This document shows, in pieces, positions 1 to 6,001 of a stretch of DNA of 6,001 nucleotides. How positions within the stretch are numbered: the first letter of the stretch is position 1; each line of letters opens with the position of its first letter. The notes under the pieces are model-generated. The model saw only the letters and a list, made by a program, of their open reading frames with translations, was not told the DNA's origin and did not search any database. The position numbers were made by a program, and so were the translations under genes. The DNA comes from Porphyromonadaceae bacterium (GTDB lineage Bacteria; Bacteroidota; Bacteroidia; Bacteroidales; Tannerellaceae), in the NCBI GenBank assembly GCA_003517945.1, contig DOZP01000252.1, positions 9,196 through 15,196 on the forward strand, read 5' to 3'.

Positions 1-771
1 GTAACCGCCGGTATTGATCAGGATTTTAAAATAACGCCCGCACAGCTTGAGGCGGCTATTACTCCCAGGACAAGAGCGCTTATATTGTGTTCTCCGTCAA
101 ATCCGACAGGAAGTGTGTATAGTAAGGACGAGTTGAAAGGGCTTGCCGATGTGTTGGCAAAATATCCGGATGTTATCGTTGTGGCGGATGAAATATATGA
201 GCATATCAATTACGTGGGTAAGCATGAAAGTATTGCCCGGTTTGATGATATAAAAGATCGCGTAGTTGTTGTGAATGGCGTTTCAAAAGCTTATGCGATG
301 ACAGGATGGCGTATCGGTTTTATTGCGGCTCCGTTATGGATAGCCAAGGCTTGTAATAAATTGCAGGGACAGTATACGTCGGGGCCGAATTCCATTGCCC
401 AGAAGGCTTCCACGGTCGCTTTTTCCGGAGATCAGTCGTGTGTGGAGGAAATGCGTCAGGCTTTTCTTCGTCGCCGTGACCTGATCGTGAAATTGTGTAA
501 AGAAATACCGGGGGTAAAATTGAATATTCCGCAAGGAGCTTTTTATATCTTTCCGGAGGTTGACAGTTACTACGGTAAGAGCGCGGATGGTCGTAAGATA
601 AACGATGCTGCGGATCTGGCTATGTACTTGCTTGAAGTCGGACATGTGGCGACTGTGGGAGGAGCCGCTTTCGGAGCGCCCGAATGTATCCGCCTGTCGT
701 ATGCTACATCGGATGAAAATATTATTGAAGCAGTGAAACGTATCAAAGAGGCGCTGGCGAAACTTAACTGA
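1..771 (+). CDS. aspC: PLP-dependent class I aminotransferase, aspartate aminotransferase type (5'-truncated by window edge)
   Basis: Pyridoxal-phosphate aminotransferase, most likely moving an amino group between aspartate (or a similar amino acid) and 2-oxoglutarate in the cytosol. The frame is open from base 1 and gives 256 residues; the family is usually about 400, so roughly the first 140 residues lie left of the window. A TTG at 85 is not the start, because family-like sequence (TPAQLEAAITPRTRALIL) precedes it in frame. Visible family marks are SPSNPTGSVY (bases 91-120); VADEIYEH, whose Asp codon at 187-189 should contact the PLP ring nitrogen; GVSKAYAMTGWRIGF, whose Lys codon at 286-288 is the expected Schiff-base lysine; and CIRLSYATS, whose Arg codon at 691-693 should bind the substrate carboxylate. 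All key residues are intact. The motif style suggests subclass Ib. Exact substrate preference cannot be read from sequence. A strong terminator follows 39 bases after the stop, so this gene ends its transcription unit. Confidence 0.93.
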   Translation, partial: VTAGIDQDFKITPAQLEAAITPRTRALILCSPSNPTGSVYSKDELKGLADVLAKYPDVIVVADEIYEHINYVGKHESIARFDDIKDRVVVVNGVSKAYAMTGWRIGFIAAPLWIAKACNKLQGQYTSGPNSIAQKASTVAFSGDQSCVEEMRQAFLRRRDLIVKLCKEIPGVKLNIPQGAFYIFPEVDSYYGKSADGRKINDAADLAMYLLEVGHVATVGGAAFGAPECIRLSYATSDENIIEAVKRIKEALAKLN

Positions 772-810
772 TAAATCAGCTCAGGGCTGATCATTTATCC
801 GGAAAAGAAG

Positions 811-847
811 CAGGATCGCGGTCATTTGATTGCGATCCTGTTTTTTT
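811..847 (+). terminator. Rho-independent terminator after the aminotransferase gene
   Basis: A 13-bp stem pairs 811-823 (CAGGATCGCGGTC) with 828-840 (GATTGCGATCCTG), including two G-U pairs, around a four-base loop (824-827). Seven T residues follow directly at 841-847. This is a textbook intrinsic terminator for the plus-strand aminotransferase. It also lies 34 bases beyond the stop of the convergent minus-strand gene. Read on that strand the hairpin is preceded by seven A and followed by CTTCTTTTCC, so it may work in both directions, less strongly on the minus strand. Confidence 0.9.
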
Positions 848-880
848 CGTATTGCGGAGATTATCGGGTGAGCCGTAAAA

Positions 881-3718
881 TTACCTGATGATTATTTTAT
901 ATTGTTTATTATCAATCGTAACGAAGTAAAATCCGCCGGGCAAATGTATTGTACTGTTGCCGTTTATTTCTATTTGTTTGTAGAGCATTCCGGTCAAAGT
1001 GTATATATTGGCAATACTTGCTTCCGGAGCGCTGAAATATAATTTATTTCTGTTTGCCCATACCCGTAAGCCCATGGTATTGTCGTTGGAAACTACACTA
1101 TTTGATTCATAATCAATGAAAACCGTCCATGGTTCTGTTACCTGACGGATTGTATATTTGCTTGATCCGTCTTGTTGCGGTTCGGCCATGCTGTCCAGAT
1201 CTAAGATAGTGCCGGAATAATATCCTTTGGCTTTTATATTTAAGGGGGACTCATAGAATGTAGCGTAGAATGAAAAATCCTTGTGTCCTTCCACATAGTA
1301 TCTGCCGGCTCCGGGCTTCGTAGACATTCCTGTTACACCGGGTATATCAACATAACGTTGTATGATTGGCAGAACTTCTCCTATATCCACGTGTATGGTA
1401 TCTGTCCGGCAACCGGCCGGCTCTTTCAGAAGAATATCAAATCTGTCATGCAATCCTGATAATTCCCGGTTAGAAAACGGTTGTTCTTTTCCGGTGACGG
1501 TATCTCTCGCAAATTTCCAGGTATTTCCATTATCCAGGCTATATAATATCTTATTGGAGCCGCCCGTCAGATTCAGTATCAGTTTGCCGCTGTTTACTTC
1601 AGTAGCGGGCGTATATTTTATATCCCATCCGACGCGGTTAAATAACCGGTGATGTAAAGTGTCGCTTTTTCCGCCGGGTATGGTTGTAATGATTTTAATG
1701 TATTTGCCATTTTCAAATGACGGATAACGGGTAGAAATCCTGAACGGATAATGACGGATCGTATCGTGTATGCCCGCGAGCCGGAGCGTGTCGTCCGGAA
1801 ATAACTTACGGTACTTCAAACTGATATTTCCGTGACTGTCAATAACCGTATCGGCATTTACCGTTGTCAGATAGTCTGTGTCAAGATTTTCATAGGAGAG
1901 GGAGATTATGCTTTGCGCCTTTGCCGTGACAGAGTCAAATGTAAAGGTAAGTATATATTGATCGCATCCGTCATAAAGATAGGGATTCCCGTGTATATCC
2001 TGTCCGGAGTTATCAATCCCGGTAGCCATATTAGGGTTCTTTATATCGGTTTTTAGTTTTCCCAGATTGAGATTAGAAAAAAAGATGCCTGAACCATGAT
2101 TATTATCCGGATAATATTGAGTAGGATTGTCTTTTTGGATCGTTTGGCCTATGGCCAGCTTTAAATGATACCATTTTCCGGGAATAAGTTTATCGGCGAC
2201 CGCCTGCAATTTTGTGGTATAACCGTCATATTCCATCATATCACTACCTACATGGTTGTACCTGAACAAATCGGGATTGTTGGGAACGGCAGCATAAAGT
2301 CTTGTACCGGTAGCGTAAGGTGTGTTTTGATAGAGGGTGGGGATCGTTACCGTATAAACGGCATTGTTGGCTATGGCGGGTTCTATCGGGGTCGGATACA
2401 GTTTGTAGTATCCCCATCCATTGTTAGACAGGGCATACGGACCAAATACTCCGGGGACCGGAGTTCCGGAAAACGGGTTAAAATAGGCGTATTTATTTTC
2501 AATCTCCGTTTGTGACGGGATGGATGCCAATGGAAGTATCGTGTCTTGTGTTGTTGTGTAGGTCATATCTGCCTGCATGATCAGGTTATACAAATGATAA
2601 GGTGTTCCCCAGTTTACGTGATTAATCCCGACCGGTTGTCCGTCCGGTAGTTTTGCTATGTTGTACCGGTAATAGACACTATCGTTGCGGGATCGTGTGT
2701 GTTCCTTATTTCTACCCGGAACGGGATTTTCAATCGACCAGTCGCCGGCTGCTTCGATATCGCTGCCGGGAGGGGAGTCAAACGGTCCGGATATGAAAAA
2801 TCCGAATATATCTCCTGCAGTATAGCAACTCTCCGGATATTCATCACTGGCAAATACGTAATCAAATGTAGCCTGCCCGACAGCCGGTTGAAAGTCAAAT
2901 TCCAGTACGGAGCCGCATGTGGTCCATATCACGGAATCCGCAGTTAAAGCATCCAGGTCGCGGTCGAAAGACATGTCGGGCGTCCAGTCTGTCCCGTTTG
3001 GTTTATGTTTGTACCAGCCTCCATCGTGTGTGATAGTTGGATAGCTGACAGGATTCAGCGTAATACCAAGACCGAAAATGACATTTAGCATGGGCCTGTA
3101 TGTATGCATACCCTGAGTTCCGTCATTTTTCACTCCGTCGCTTAGTCCGTGATTGGTTACGTTCGGGCCTTCCGCCATTAATACGGGGCCTGTACCTAAC
3201 AGAAGACCGCTTTCTATTTCAAAACCTGCTTCCGACCCATTGCCGAAATAGGCAAGAGAACGTTCATTCGATGCGTATATAACATTCTGATTACCGGCAT
3301 ATCCCCATACTCCATACATTTCATTTCCCAATTTGAAAGGTGTATATGACTGATTTTTCCATTGTTTGGAATTTTTATCCCAATTCCACCCGGTATGTTC
3401 CACATTTTGTATGCGTTGCATGTCTGACGGAGCGTCTGCATGTAACAAGATTTTGCGAATCAGGTCTTCCGGTTTATATGTTTCAATATTGTCGGGATCC
3501 CTGTTTATGTGAATACTTTTTATTAACGGGAGATCATTACGGCCGGCTTTGTAAGCACCTTCTCCTCCTCCGGCCCCATAATCATATCCCTGTCTTGTTC
3601 CGGTTTGTGAGACAGGGTTTTTAATGGCGGGTGTCACATTTTTTTTTACAGGCGGATCCGCATGCATGGAGATATAGCATGCTAAATAGATACTTAATGA
3701 CATAAAAATTCTTTTCAT
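881..3718 (-). CDS. Large exported protein: choice-of-anchor L domain, SprB-like repeat, T9SS type A sorting domain
   Basis: A 945-residue secreted protein, probably delivered to the cell surface by the type IX secretion system; its binding partner or activity is unknown. Residues 1-20 form a Sec signal peptide (Lys-Arg, hydrophobic core, likely cut after MHA-20). Residues about 85-548 match the choice-of-anchor L pattern: DLIRKIL, ESGLLLGTGP, GPN, VLEFDF (271-276), YVFASDEYPES (287-297), DIFGFFISGP (303-312), NIAKLP, VGINHVN and, after a long insertion, YDGYTTKLQA (497-506) and WYHLKLAI (516-523). Residues about 711-780 resemble a SprB/Ig-like repeat (LTGGSNKILYSLDNGNTW ... SGLHDRFDILLKEPAGC). 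Residues about 881-945 look like a type A sorting domain: IYTLTGMLYKQ, LPGGFYFVTID and a basic end (KIIIR), which would be removed on export. The start ATG has AGGGG six bases upstream. It is transcribed alone, away from the plus-strand genes. Domain assignments are by eye; the export route is well supported, the function is not. Confidence 0.9.
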   Translation of the reverse strand: MKRIFMSLSIYLACYISMHADPPVKKNVTPAIKNPVSQTGTRQGYDYGAGGGEGAYKAGRNDLPLIKSIHINRDPDNIETYKPEDLIRKILLHADAPSDMQRIQNVEHTGWNWDKNSKQWKNQSYTPFKLGNEMYGVWGYAGNQNVIYASNERSLAYFGNGSEAGFEIESGLLLGTGPVLMAEGPNVTNHGLSDGVKNDGTQGMHTYRPMLNVIFGLGITLNPVSYPTITHDGGWYKHKPNGTDWTPDMSFDRDLDALTADSVIWTTCGSVLEFDFQPAVGQATFDYVFASDEYPESCYTAGDIFGFFISGPFDSPPGSDIEAAGDWSIENPVPGRNKEHTRSRNDSVYYRYNIAKLPDGQPVGINHVNWGTPYHLYNLIMQADMTYTTTQDTILPLASIPSQTEIENKYAYFNPFSGTPVPGVFGPYALSNNGWGYYKLYPTPIEPAIANNAVYTVTIPTLYQNTPYATGTRLYAAVPNNPDLFRYNHVGSDMMEYDGYTTKLQAVADKLIPGKWYHLKLAIGQTIQKDNPTQYYPDNNHGSGIFFSNLNLGKLKTDIKNPNMATGIDNSGQDIHGNPYLYDGCDQYILTFTFDSVTAKAQSIISLSYENLDTDYLTTVNADTVIDSHGNISLKYRKLFPDDTLRLAGIHDTIRHYPFRISTRYPSFENGKYIKIITTIPGGKSDTLHHRLFNRVGWDIKYTPATEVNSGKLILNLTGGSNKILYSLDNGNTWKFARDTVTGKEQPFSNRELSGLHDRFDILLKEPAGCRTDTIHVDIGEVLPIIQRYVDIPGVTGMSTKPGAGRYYVEGHKDFSFYATFYESPLNIKAKGYYSGTILDLDSMAEPQQDGSSKYTIRQVTEPWTVFIDYESNSVVSNDNTMGLRVWANRNKLYFSAPEASIANIYTLTGMLYKQIEINGNSTIHLPGGFYFVTIDNKQYKIIIR

Positions 3719-3724
3719 AATAGA

Positions 3725-3729
3725 CCCCT
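3725..3729 (-). promoter_or_regulatory. Ribosome binding site of the 945-residue exported protein
   Basis: Read on the minus strand, AGGGG stands six bases before the ATG at 3718-3716. This is a clearer Shine-Dalgarno match than at the other genes here. It supports the chosen start, which also gives a complete signal peptide. Confidence 0.5.
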
Positions 3730-3762
3730 GGGCTTATTTATTTTGTTTGATAACAATTTTTA

Positions 3763-3770
3763 CAAAAATA
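3763..3770 (-). promoter_or_regulatory. Candidate Bacteroidota -7 promoter element for the exported protein gene
   Basis: On the minus strand this reads TATTTTTG, an exact match to the Bacteroidota -7 consensus TAnnTTTG. It would place the transcript start near 3757 and give a leader of about 40 bases. I found no TTG or TTTG at the expected -33 spacing, and the surrounding sequence is very AT-rich, so a chance match is possible. Confidence 0.35.
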
Positions 3771-3997
3771 ATAAAAGCAATCAGTAATTTGTCTTATTTA
3801 TTGATTTTTGACAAAAAGGAGCATTTTTTGAAAAAATAAGTAAATGATGAATAGTTTGAATGATAATGCCAGGTGTAATAAAGAAAATAAATGTAATATG
3901 TAATTAATATGCATGTATCATGAAAATATGTTGAAAAAAATTAGGTTATTGTTTAATTTTTTATTTTTTTTGCCGTGAAATAAAATTTTCTTTGATT

Positions 3998-4381
3998 ATG
4001 TATCGTTTTTTTATTACATATGTTTTATTTATATGTTTTTGTTCCTGTGGGAAACAGGGTGAAAAGTCCCATAGTATAACCTATCATGTTACCTGTAGCG
4101 GAGAAATACCCGGAAAAATGATGATCTCCTACAGAGATACTATGGGGTATGTGGTTTTTTCCACCGTAGAAAAAAAATGGTCGCAGGATGTTTGTTTGTC
4201 ATCCGGTACGCTTGCATCTTTACTTGTAATTTTTCAGCCTGCGCCGGATCCGTTTTTTCCTGATTTGTATCAGGAAGGTAGTGATATGGTAATTTGCGGG
4301 GAAATAATTCATCCGAAAAAAACGGTCAGCGAATCCGGATCAAATATGGTGTTGATAGATTTATTTACGGAGGGACTGTAA
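3998..4381 (+). CDS. Small putative lipoprotein, unrecognised (weak MmpS-like pattern)
   Basis: A 127-residue protein of unknown function. Residues 1-17 (MYRFFITYVLFICFCSC) form a short hydrophobic signal ending in Ser-Cys-17 followed by GKQ, which reads as a Bacteroidota lipoprotein signal; Cys-17 is the likely lipidated residue, although the lipobox (F-C-S-C) is not ideal. The mature part is short and beta-rich. Its order of segments (ITYHVTCSG, MMISYRDTMGY, a Trp-Ser step at KKWSQDV, then MVICGEII near the C-terminus) recalls small MmpS-like envelope proteins, but the likeness is weak and only by eye. The ATG at 3998 is preferred to an in-frame TTG at 3992 because it is the standard codon and begins the signal peptide directly. 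No Shine-Dalgarno or clear promoter precedes it. It is divergent from the large exported protein gene and separated from rpe by 110 bases containing a candidate terminator and promoter, so it is probably monocistronic. Confidence 0.75.
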   Translation: MYRFFITYVLFICFCSCGKQGEKSHSITYHVTCSGEIPGKMMISYRDTMGYVVFSTVEKKWSQDVCLSSGTLASLLVIFQPAPDPFFPDLYQEGSDMVICGEIIHPKKTVSESGSNMVLIDLFTEGL

Positions 4382-4399
4382 GCCGGTTTAAAATACGGC

Positions 4400-4443
4400 A
4401 TTTCCGGAAGTCTATGTAAAAATGATAAGATATTTCCGGAAGT
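4400..4443. repeat. Two direct copies of ATTTCCGGAAGT around the palindrome TTCCGGAA
   Basis: The 12-mer ATTTCCGGAAGT occurs at 4400-4411 and again at 4432-4443, 32 bases apart, close to three helical turns. Each copy contains the perfect 8-base palindrome TTCCGGAA. Both are followed by ATGTA (after two extra bases in the first copy). The second copy covers the region where the -33 element of the rpe promoter should lie. The arrangement is compatible with a pair of operator sites or with one RNA hairpin; the sequence alone does not decide. Confidence 0.6.
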
Positions 4444-4454
4444 ATGTATTTTTT
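4400..4454 (+). terminator. Possible terminator of the small lipoprotein gene
   Basis: Because each repeat copy is nearly self-complementary, 4400-4411 can pair with 4432-4443 in a 12-pair stem with two G-U pairs and a 20-base loop. A run of six T (4449-4454) follows after five other bases (ATGTA). The loop is long and the T run is offset, so this is a weaker terminator than the one at 811-847, and it competes with the reading of these bases as operator sites. Confidence 0.3.
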
Positions 4455-4458
4455 CCAC

Positions 4459-4466
4459 TATATTTG
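4459..4466 (+). promoter_or_regulatory. Candidate -7 promoter element of the rpe–comEC operon
   Basis: TATATTTG matches the Bacteroidota consensus TAnnTTTG exactly. It lies 25 bases before the rpe ATG, which gives a leader of about 20 bases. The best -33 candidate is a TTTC at 4433-4436, about 22 bases upstream and inside the second palindromic repeat, so the -33 element is poor and may depend on a bound protein. Confidence 0.5.
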
Positions 4467-4491
4467 TGAAGACAAAACAATTAGGTCGTAA

Positions 4492-5151
4492 ATGAAAAAT
4501 CATAAAATAGCTCCGTCGTTATTGTCGGCGGATTTTTTACATTTGCAGCAGGAGATAGAGATGATTAATGCCAGTGAGGCGGACTGGTTGCATATAGATG
4601 TAATGGATGGCGTGTTCGTGCCGAATATTTCATTTGGATTTCCGGTGATAGAAGCGGTTAATACGTTATGTGAAAAGCCTTTGGATGTTCATTTGATGAT
4701 TGTCGAACCGCAGAAATTCATCAAAGAGGTAGCGGCTTCGGGCGCCTATATGATGAATGTGCATTATGAGGCTTGTGCCCATTTGCATCGTACGGTATAT
4801 GCAATTAAGGATGCGGGGATGGAAGCGGCTGTTACATTGAATCCGCATACGCCGGTGGAGTTGCTTGAAGATATTATTGCGGATGTGGATATGGTTTTGC
4901 TGATGTCGGTTAATCCGGGTTTCGGGGCTCAAAAGTTTATTGAGCATTCCGTAACGAAAACGGCAAGACTTAAGCGGATGATTGTGTCAAAAGGCCTTGA
5001 TACGCTTATTGAAGTGGATGGCGGTGTAAATATGGAAACGGGTAAACGTTTGTTAGCCGCAGGCGCGGACGTGCTGGTTGCCGGTAATTTTGTTTTTAAA
5101 TCTAAGAATCCGATAGAAACCATCAAAGAATTGAAAATGCTTAGCTCATGA
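4492..5151 (+). CDS. rpe: Ribulose-phosphate 3-epimerase
   Basis: Interconverts D-ribulose 5-phosphate and D-xylulose 5-phosphate in the non-oxidative pentose phosphate pathway, in the cytosol. At 219 residues it has the usual family length and a complete (beta/alpha)8 pattern. Visible family motifs are APSLLSADF (residues 7-15), LHIDVMDGVFVPN (33-45), LDVHLMI (64-70), LMSVNPGFGAQKF (137-149), EVDGGVN (174-180) and VAGNFVF near the end. The expected metal ligands His-34, Asp-36, His-67 and Asp-176 are all present; Asp-36 and Asp-176 are also the expected acid/base pair. The glycines of GGV and AGN should bind the phosphate. The ATG at 4492 has a weak AGG six bases upstream and starts just before the conserved first strand, so no other start is likely. 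Its stop overlaps the comEC start (ATGA), so the two are co-transcribed and translationally coupled. Confidence 0.97.
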   Translation: MKNHKIAPSLLSADFLHLQQEIEMINASEADWLHIDVMDGVFVPNISFGFPVIEAVNTLCEKPLDVHLMIVEPQKFIKEVAASGAYMMNVHYEACAHLHRTVYAIKDAGMEAAVTLNPHTPVELLEDIIADVDMVLLMSVNPGFGAQKFIEHSVTKTARLKRMIVSKGLDTLIEVDGGVNMETGKRLLAAGADVLVAGNFVFKSKNPIETIKELKMLSS

Positions 5152-6001
5152 GCTATGGCAGAGGGTTGGTTATAAATGAAATACGGAAGAGGCCCTTCGT
5201 CAGGCCGCTTATTTTTTGGCTGACGGGGATATTGCTTCAGGTATGTTTTCCGTTACAGGTTCTTTCCATTATCTTTTTTGCTTTTGCTGTTATTTTTGTC
5301 ATCGTTTCATTTTTTGTTCCGAAACAAATATGCCTTGACTCGTATAGGTATGATATGCGCTGGGTGTGGGGAGGTGTGTTTGCTCTTCTTCTTGTTTTTC
5401 TTTCCATACAGCGTACTTCGTTGGCCGAGCGACAGTTGGGACATAAGGCAGAACCGGGCTTTTTACTTGCGAAAGCCGCAGAAATGCAGGAGACTATAGT
5501 TGACAGGCTTGATTTATTGGATCTGTCGGATGAAAAGAAAGCGGTGCTTGCTACCATAACGGTCAATTACCGGAGGAATATGACAAGGGATGTGAGCCGG
5601 CAATTTTCGGTGGCGGGTTTGTCGCATCTGCTTGCCGTGAGTGGTTTTCATGTAGGTATTATTTCCGCGTTTATTGGTATGTTATTGTCGTTCATGCCCA
5701 AGCGGATTGTGTTTTTTCATTACCTGAAGTATCTTTTCATGATACTTTTTATCTGGATGTTTACTTATATGACGGGACTGTCAACGGCAGCGGTGCGTGC
5801 GGCGGTAATGATCAGTATTTACCTGACGGGGAAGATGTTGAAGCGAAGGCCGGATAAGTATAATACATTGGCGGGAGCCGCCTTTTGCATGCTTGTTTAT
5901 AATCCGTTTTATTTGTTTGATATTGGTTTCCAGTTGAGTTATATGGCTGTTCTTTTTATTCTGTATCTTCAGCCCCGCCTTGGTAGTTTGCTGGAAATAA
6001 A
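5148..6001 (+). CDS. comEC: ComEC/Rec2 family DNA uptake channel (3'-truncated by window edge)
   Basis: Inner-membrane channel protein that in transformable bacteria passes single-stranded DNA into the cytosol. The frame stays open to the window end, giving 284 residues of what should be a longer protein. Three hydrophobic segments lie at about residues 20-35, 38-57 and 72-87. An amphipathic stretch (about 105-150) leads to the signature GLSHLLAVSGFHVG (157-170), the start of the Competence domain. TGLSTAAVRAAVM (209-221) and DIGFQLSYMAVLFIL further on are also typical of the family. The start ATG at 5148 overlaps the rpe stop by four bases and has no Shine-Dalgarno site of its own, so it probably relies on coupling to rpe. 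The region between the third hydrophobic segment and the Competence domain is only about 70 residues, which seems too short for the soluble OB-fold seen in longer ComEC proteins. Any C-terminal metallo-beta-lactamase-like domain would lie outside the window. Confidence 0.95.
   Translation, partial: MSYGRGLVINEIRKRPFVRPLIFWLTGILLQVCFPLQVLSIIFFAFAVIFVIVSFFVPKQICLDSYRYDMRWVWGGVFALLLVFLSIQRTSLAERQLGHKAEPGFLLAKAAEMQETIVDRLDLLDLSDEKKAVLATITVNYRRNMTRDVSRQFSVAGLSHLLAVSGFHVGIISAFIGMLLSFMPKRIVFFHYLKYLFMILFIWMFTYMTGLSTAAVRAAVMISIYLTGKMLKRRPDKYNTLAGAAFCMLVYNPFYLFDIGFQLSYMAVLFILYLQPRLGSLLEI

Noticed and set aside
85..87. TTG at 85 as the start of the aminotransferase
   Set aside because: The frame is open to base 1 and the preceding residues match the family, so the gene is cut by the window edge and does not start here.
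771..798. Imperfect hairpin (ATCAGC / GCTGAT) just after the aminotransferase stop
   Set aside because: The stem is six pairs with no T run, while the strong terminator 13 bases further on explains transcript ending.
2165..2515. Plus-strand open frame of 116 codons within the large minus-strand gene
   Set aside because: It lies opposite the choice-of-anchor L coding region, begins at no recognisable ribosome site and shows no family motif; it is a shadow of the real gene, as are the other plus-strand frames between 1362 and 3624.
3677..3718. Lipoprotein reading of the 945-residue protein (Cys-14 after YLA)
   Set aside because: The hydrophobic core would be too short and the residue at -3 is Tyr; a Sec signal cut after MHA-20 fits better and agrees with the T9SS sorting domain.
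3935..3962. Hairpin AAAAAATTA / TAATTTTTT with a 10-base loop followed by T run
   Set aside because: The stem is made only of A-T pairs and follows no gene on the plus strand; arms like this are expected by chance in such AT-rich sequence.
3987..3994. TTTCTTTG as a -7 element for the small lipoprotein gene
   Set aside because: It breaks the consensus TAnnTTTG at the A and lies only three bases before the ATG, leaving no room for a normal leader.
3992..3997. TTG at 3992 as start of the small lipoprotein
   Set aside because: It adds only two residues before a proper ATG at 3998 and has no ribosome site of its own.
1..6001. Defence, toxin–antitoxin, CRISPR, phage or transposon content
   Set aside because: No repeat array, integrase, transposase, terminal inverted repeats or known defence motif was found in any coding region; the genes present are metabolic, envelope or DNA uptake genes.

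Overview
The window looks like a chromosomal segment of an anaerobic Bacteroidota, most likely order Bacteroidales. The support is a secreted protein with a type IX secretion (T9SS) C-terminal domain, lipoprotein signal style, the rpe–comEC gene pair, near absence of strong Shine-Dalgarno sites, and promoter elements of the TAnnTTTG type. I cannot fix the genus. No mobile element, CRISPR array, tRNA or rRNA was seen.

Layout. Bases 1-771 (+) hold the last 256 codons of a class I PLP-dependent aminotransferase of the aspartate aminotransferase type; its start lies outside the window. A strong intrinsic terminator at 811-847 closes it. Facing it on the minus strand, 881-3718 encodes a 945-residue exported protein with a signal peptide, a choice-of-anchor L domain carrying a large insertion, a SprB-like repeat and a T9SS type A sorting domain. 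An AT-rich divergent spacer (3719-3997) holds a candidate promoter for this gene. On the plus strand follow a small putative lipoprotein (3998-4381), then a 110-base spacer with two copies of a palindrome-centred 12-mer and a good -7 promoter element, then rpe (4492-5151) and comEC (5148 to beyond the window end). comEC overlaps rpe by ATGA and is cut by the right edge. Because it has no stop inside the window it is easy to miss, but the reading frame is open and the family motifs are unmistakable.

How the parts relate. The aminotransferase (amino acid metabolism), rpe (pentose phosphate pathway) and comEC (DNA uptake channel) are housekeeping-type genes. The exported 945-residue protein and the small lipoprotein are envelope-directed accessory genes lying between them, transcribed divergently. 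rpe and comEC almost certainly form one translationally coupled transcription unit. I do not see a convincing undescribed multi-gene system. The most notable items are the unusual architecture of the 945-residue surface protein, the paired palindromes at the rpe–comEC promoter, and the short N-terminal region of ComEC with no room for the usual soluble OB-fold domain.
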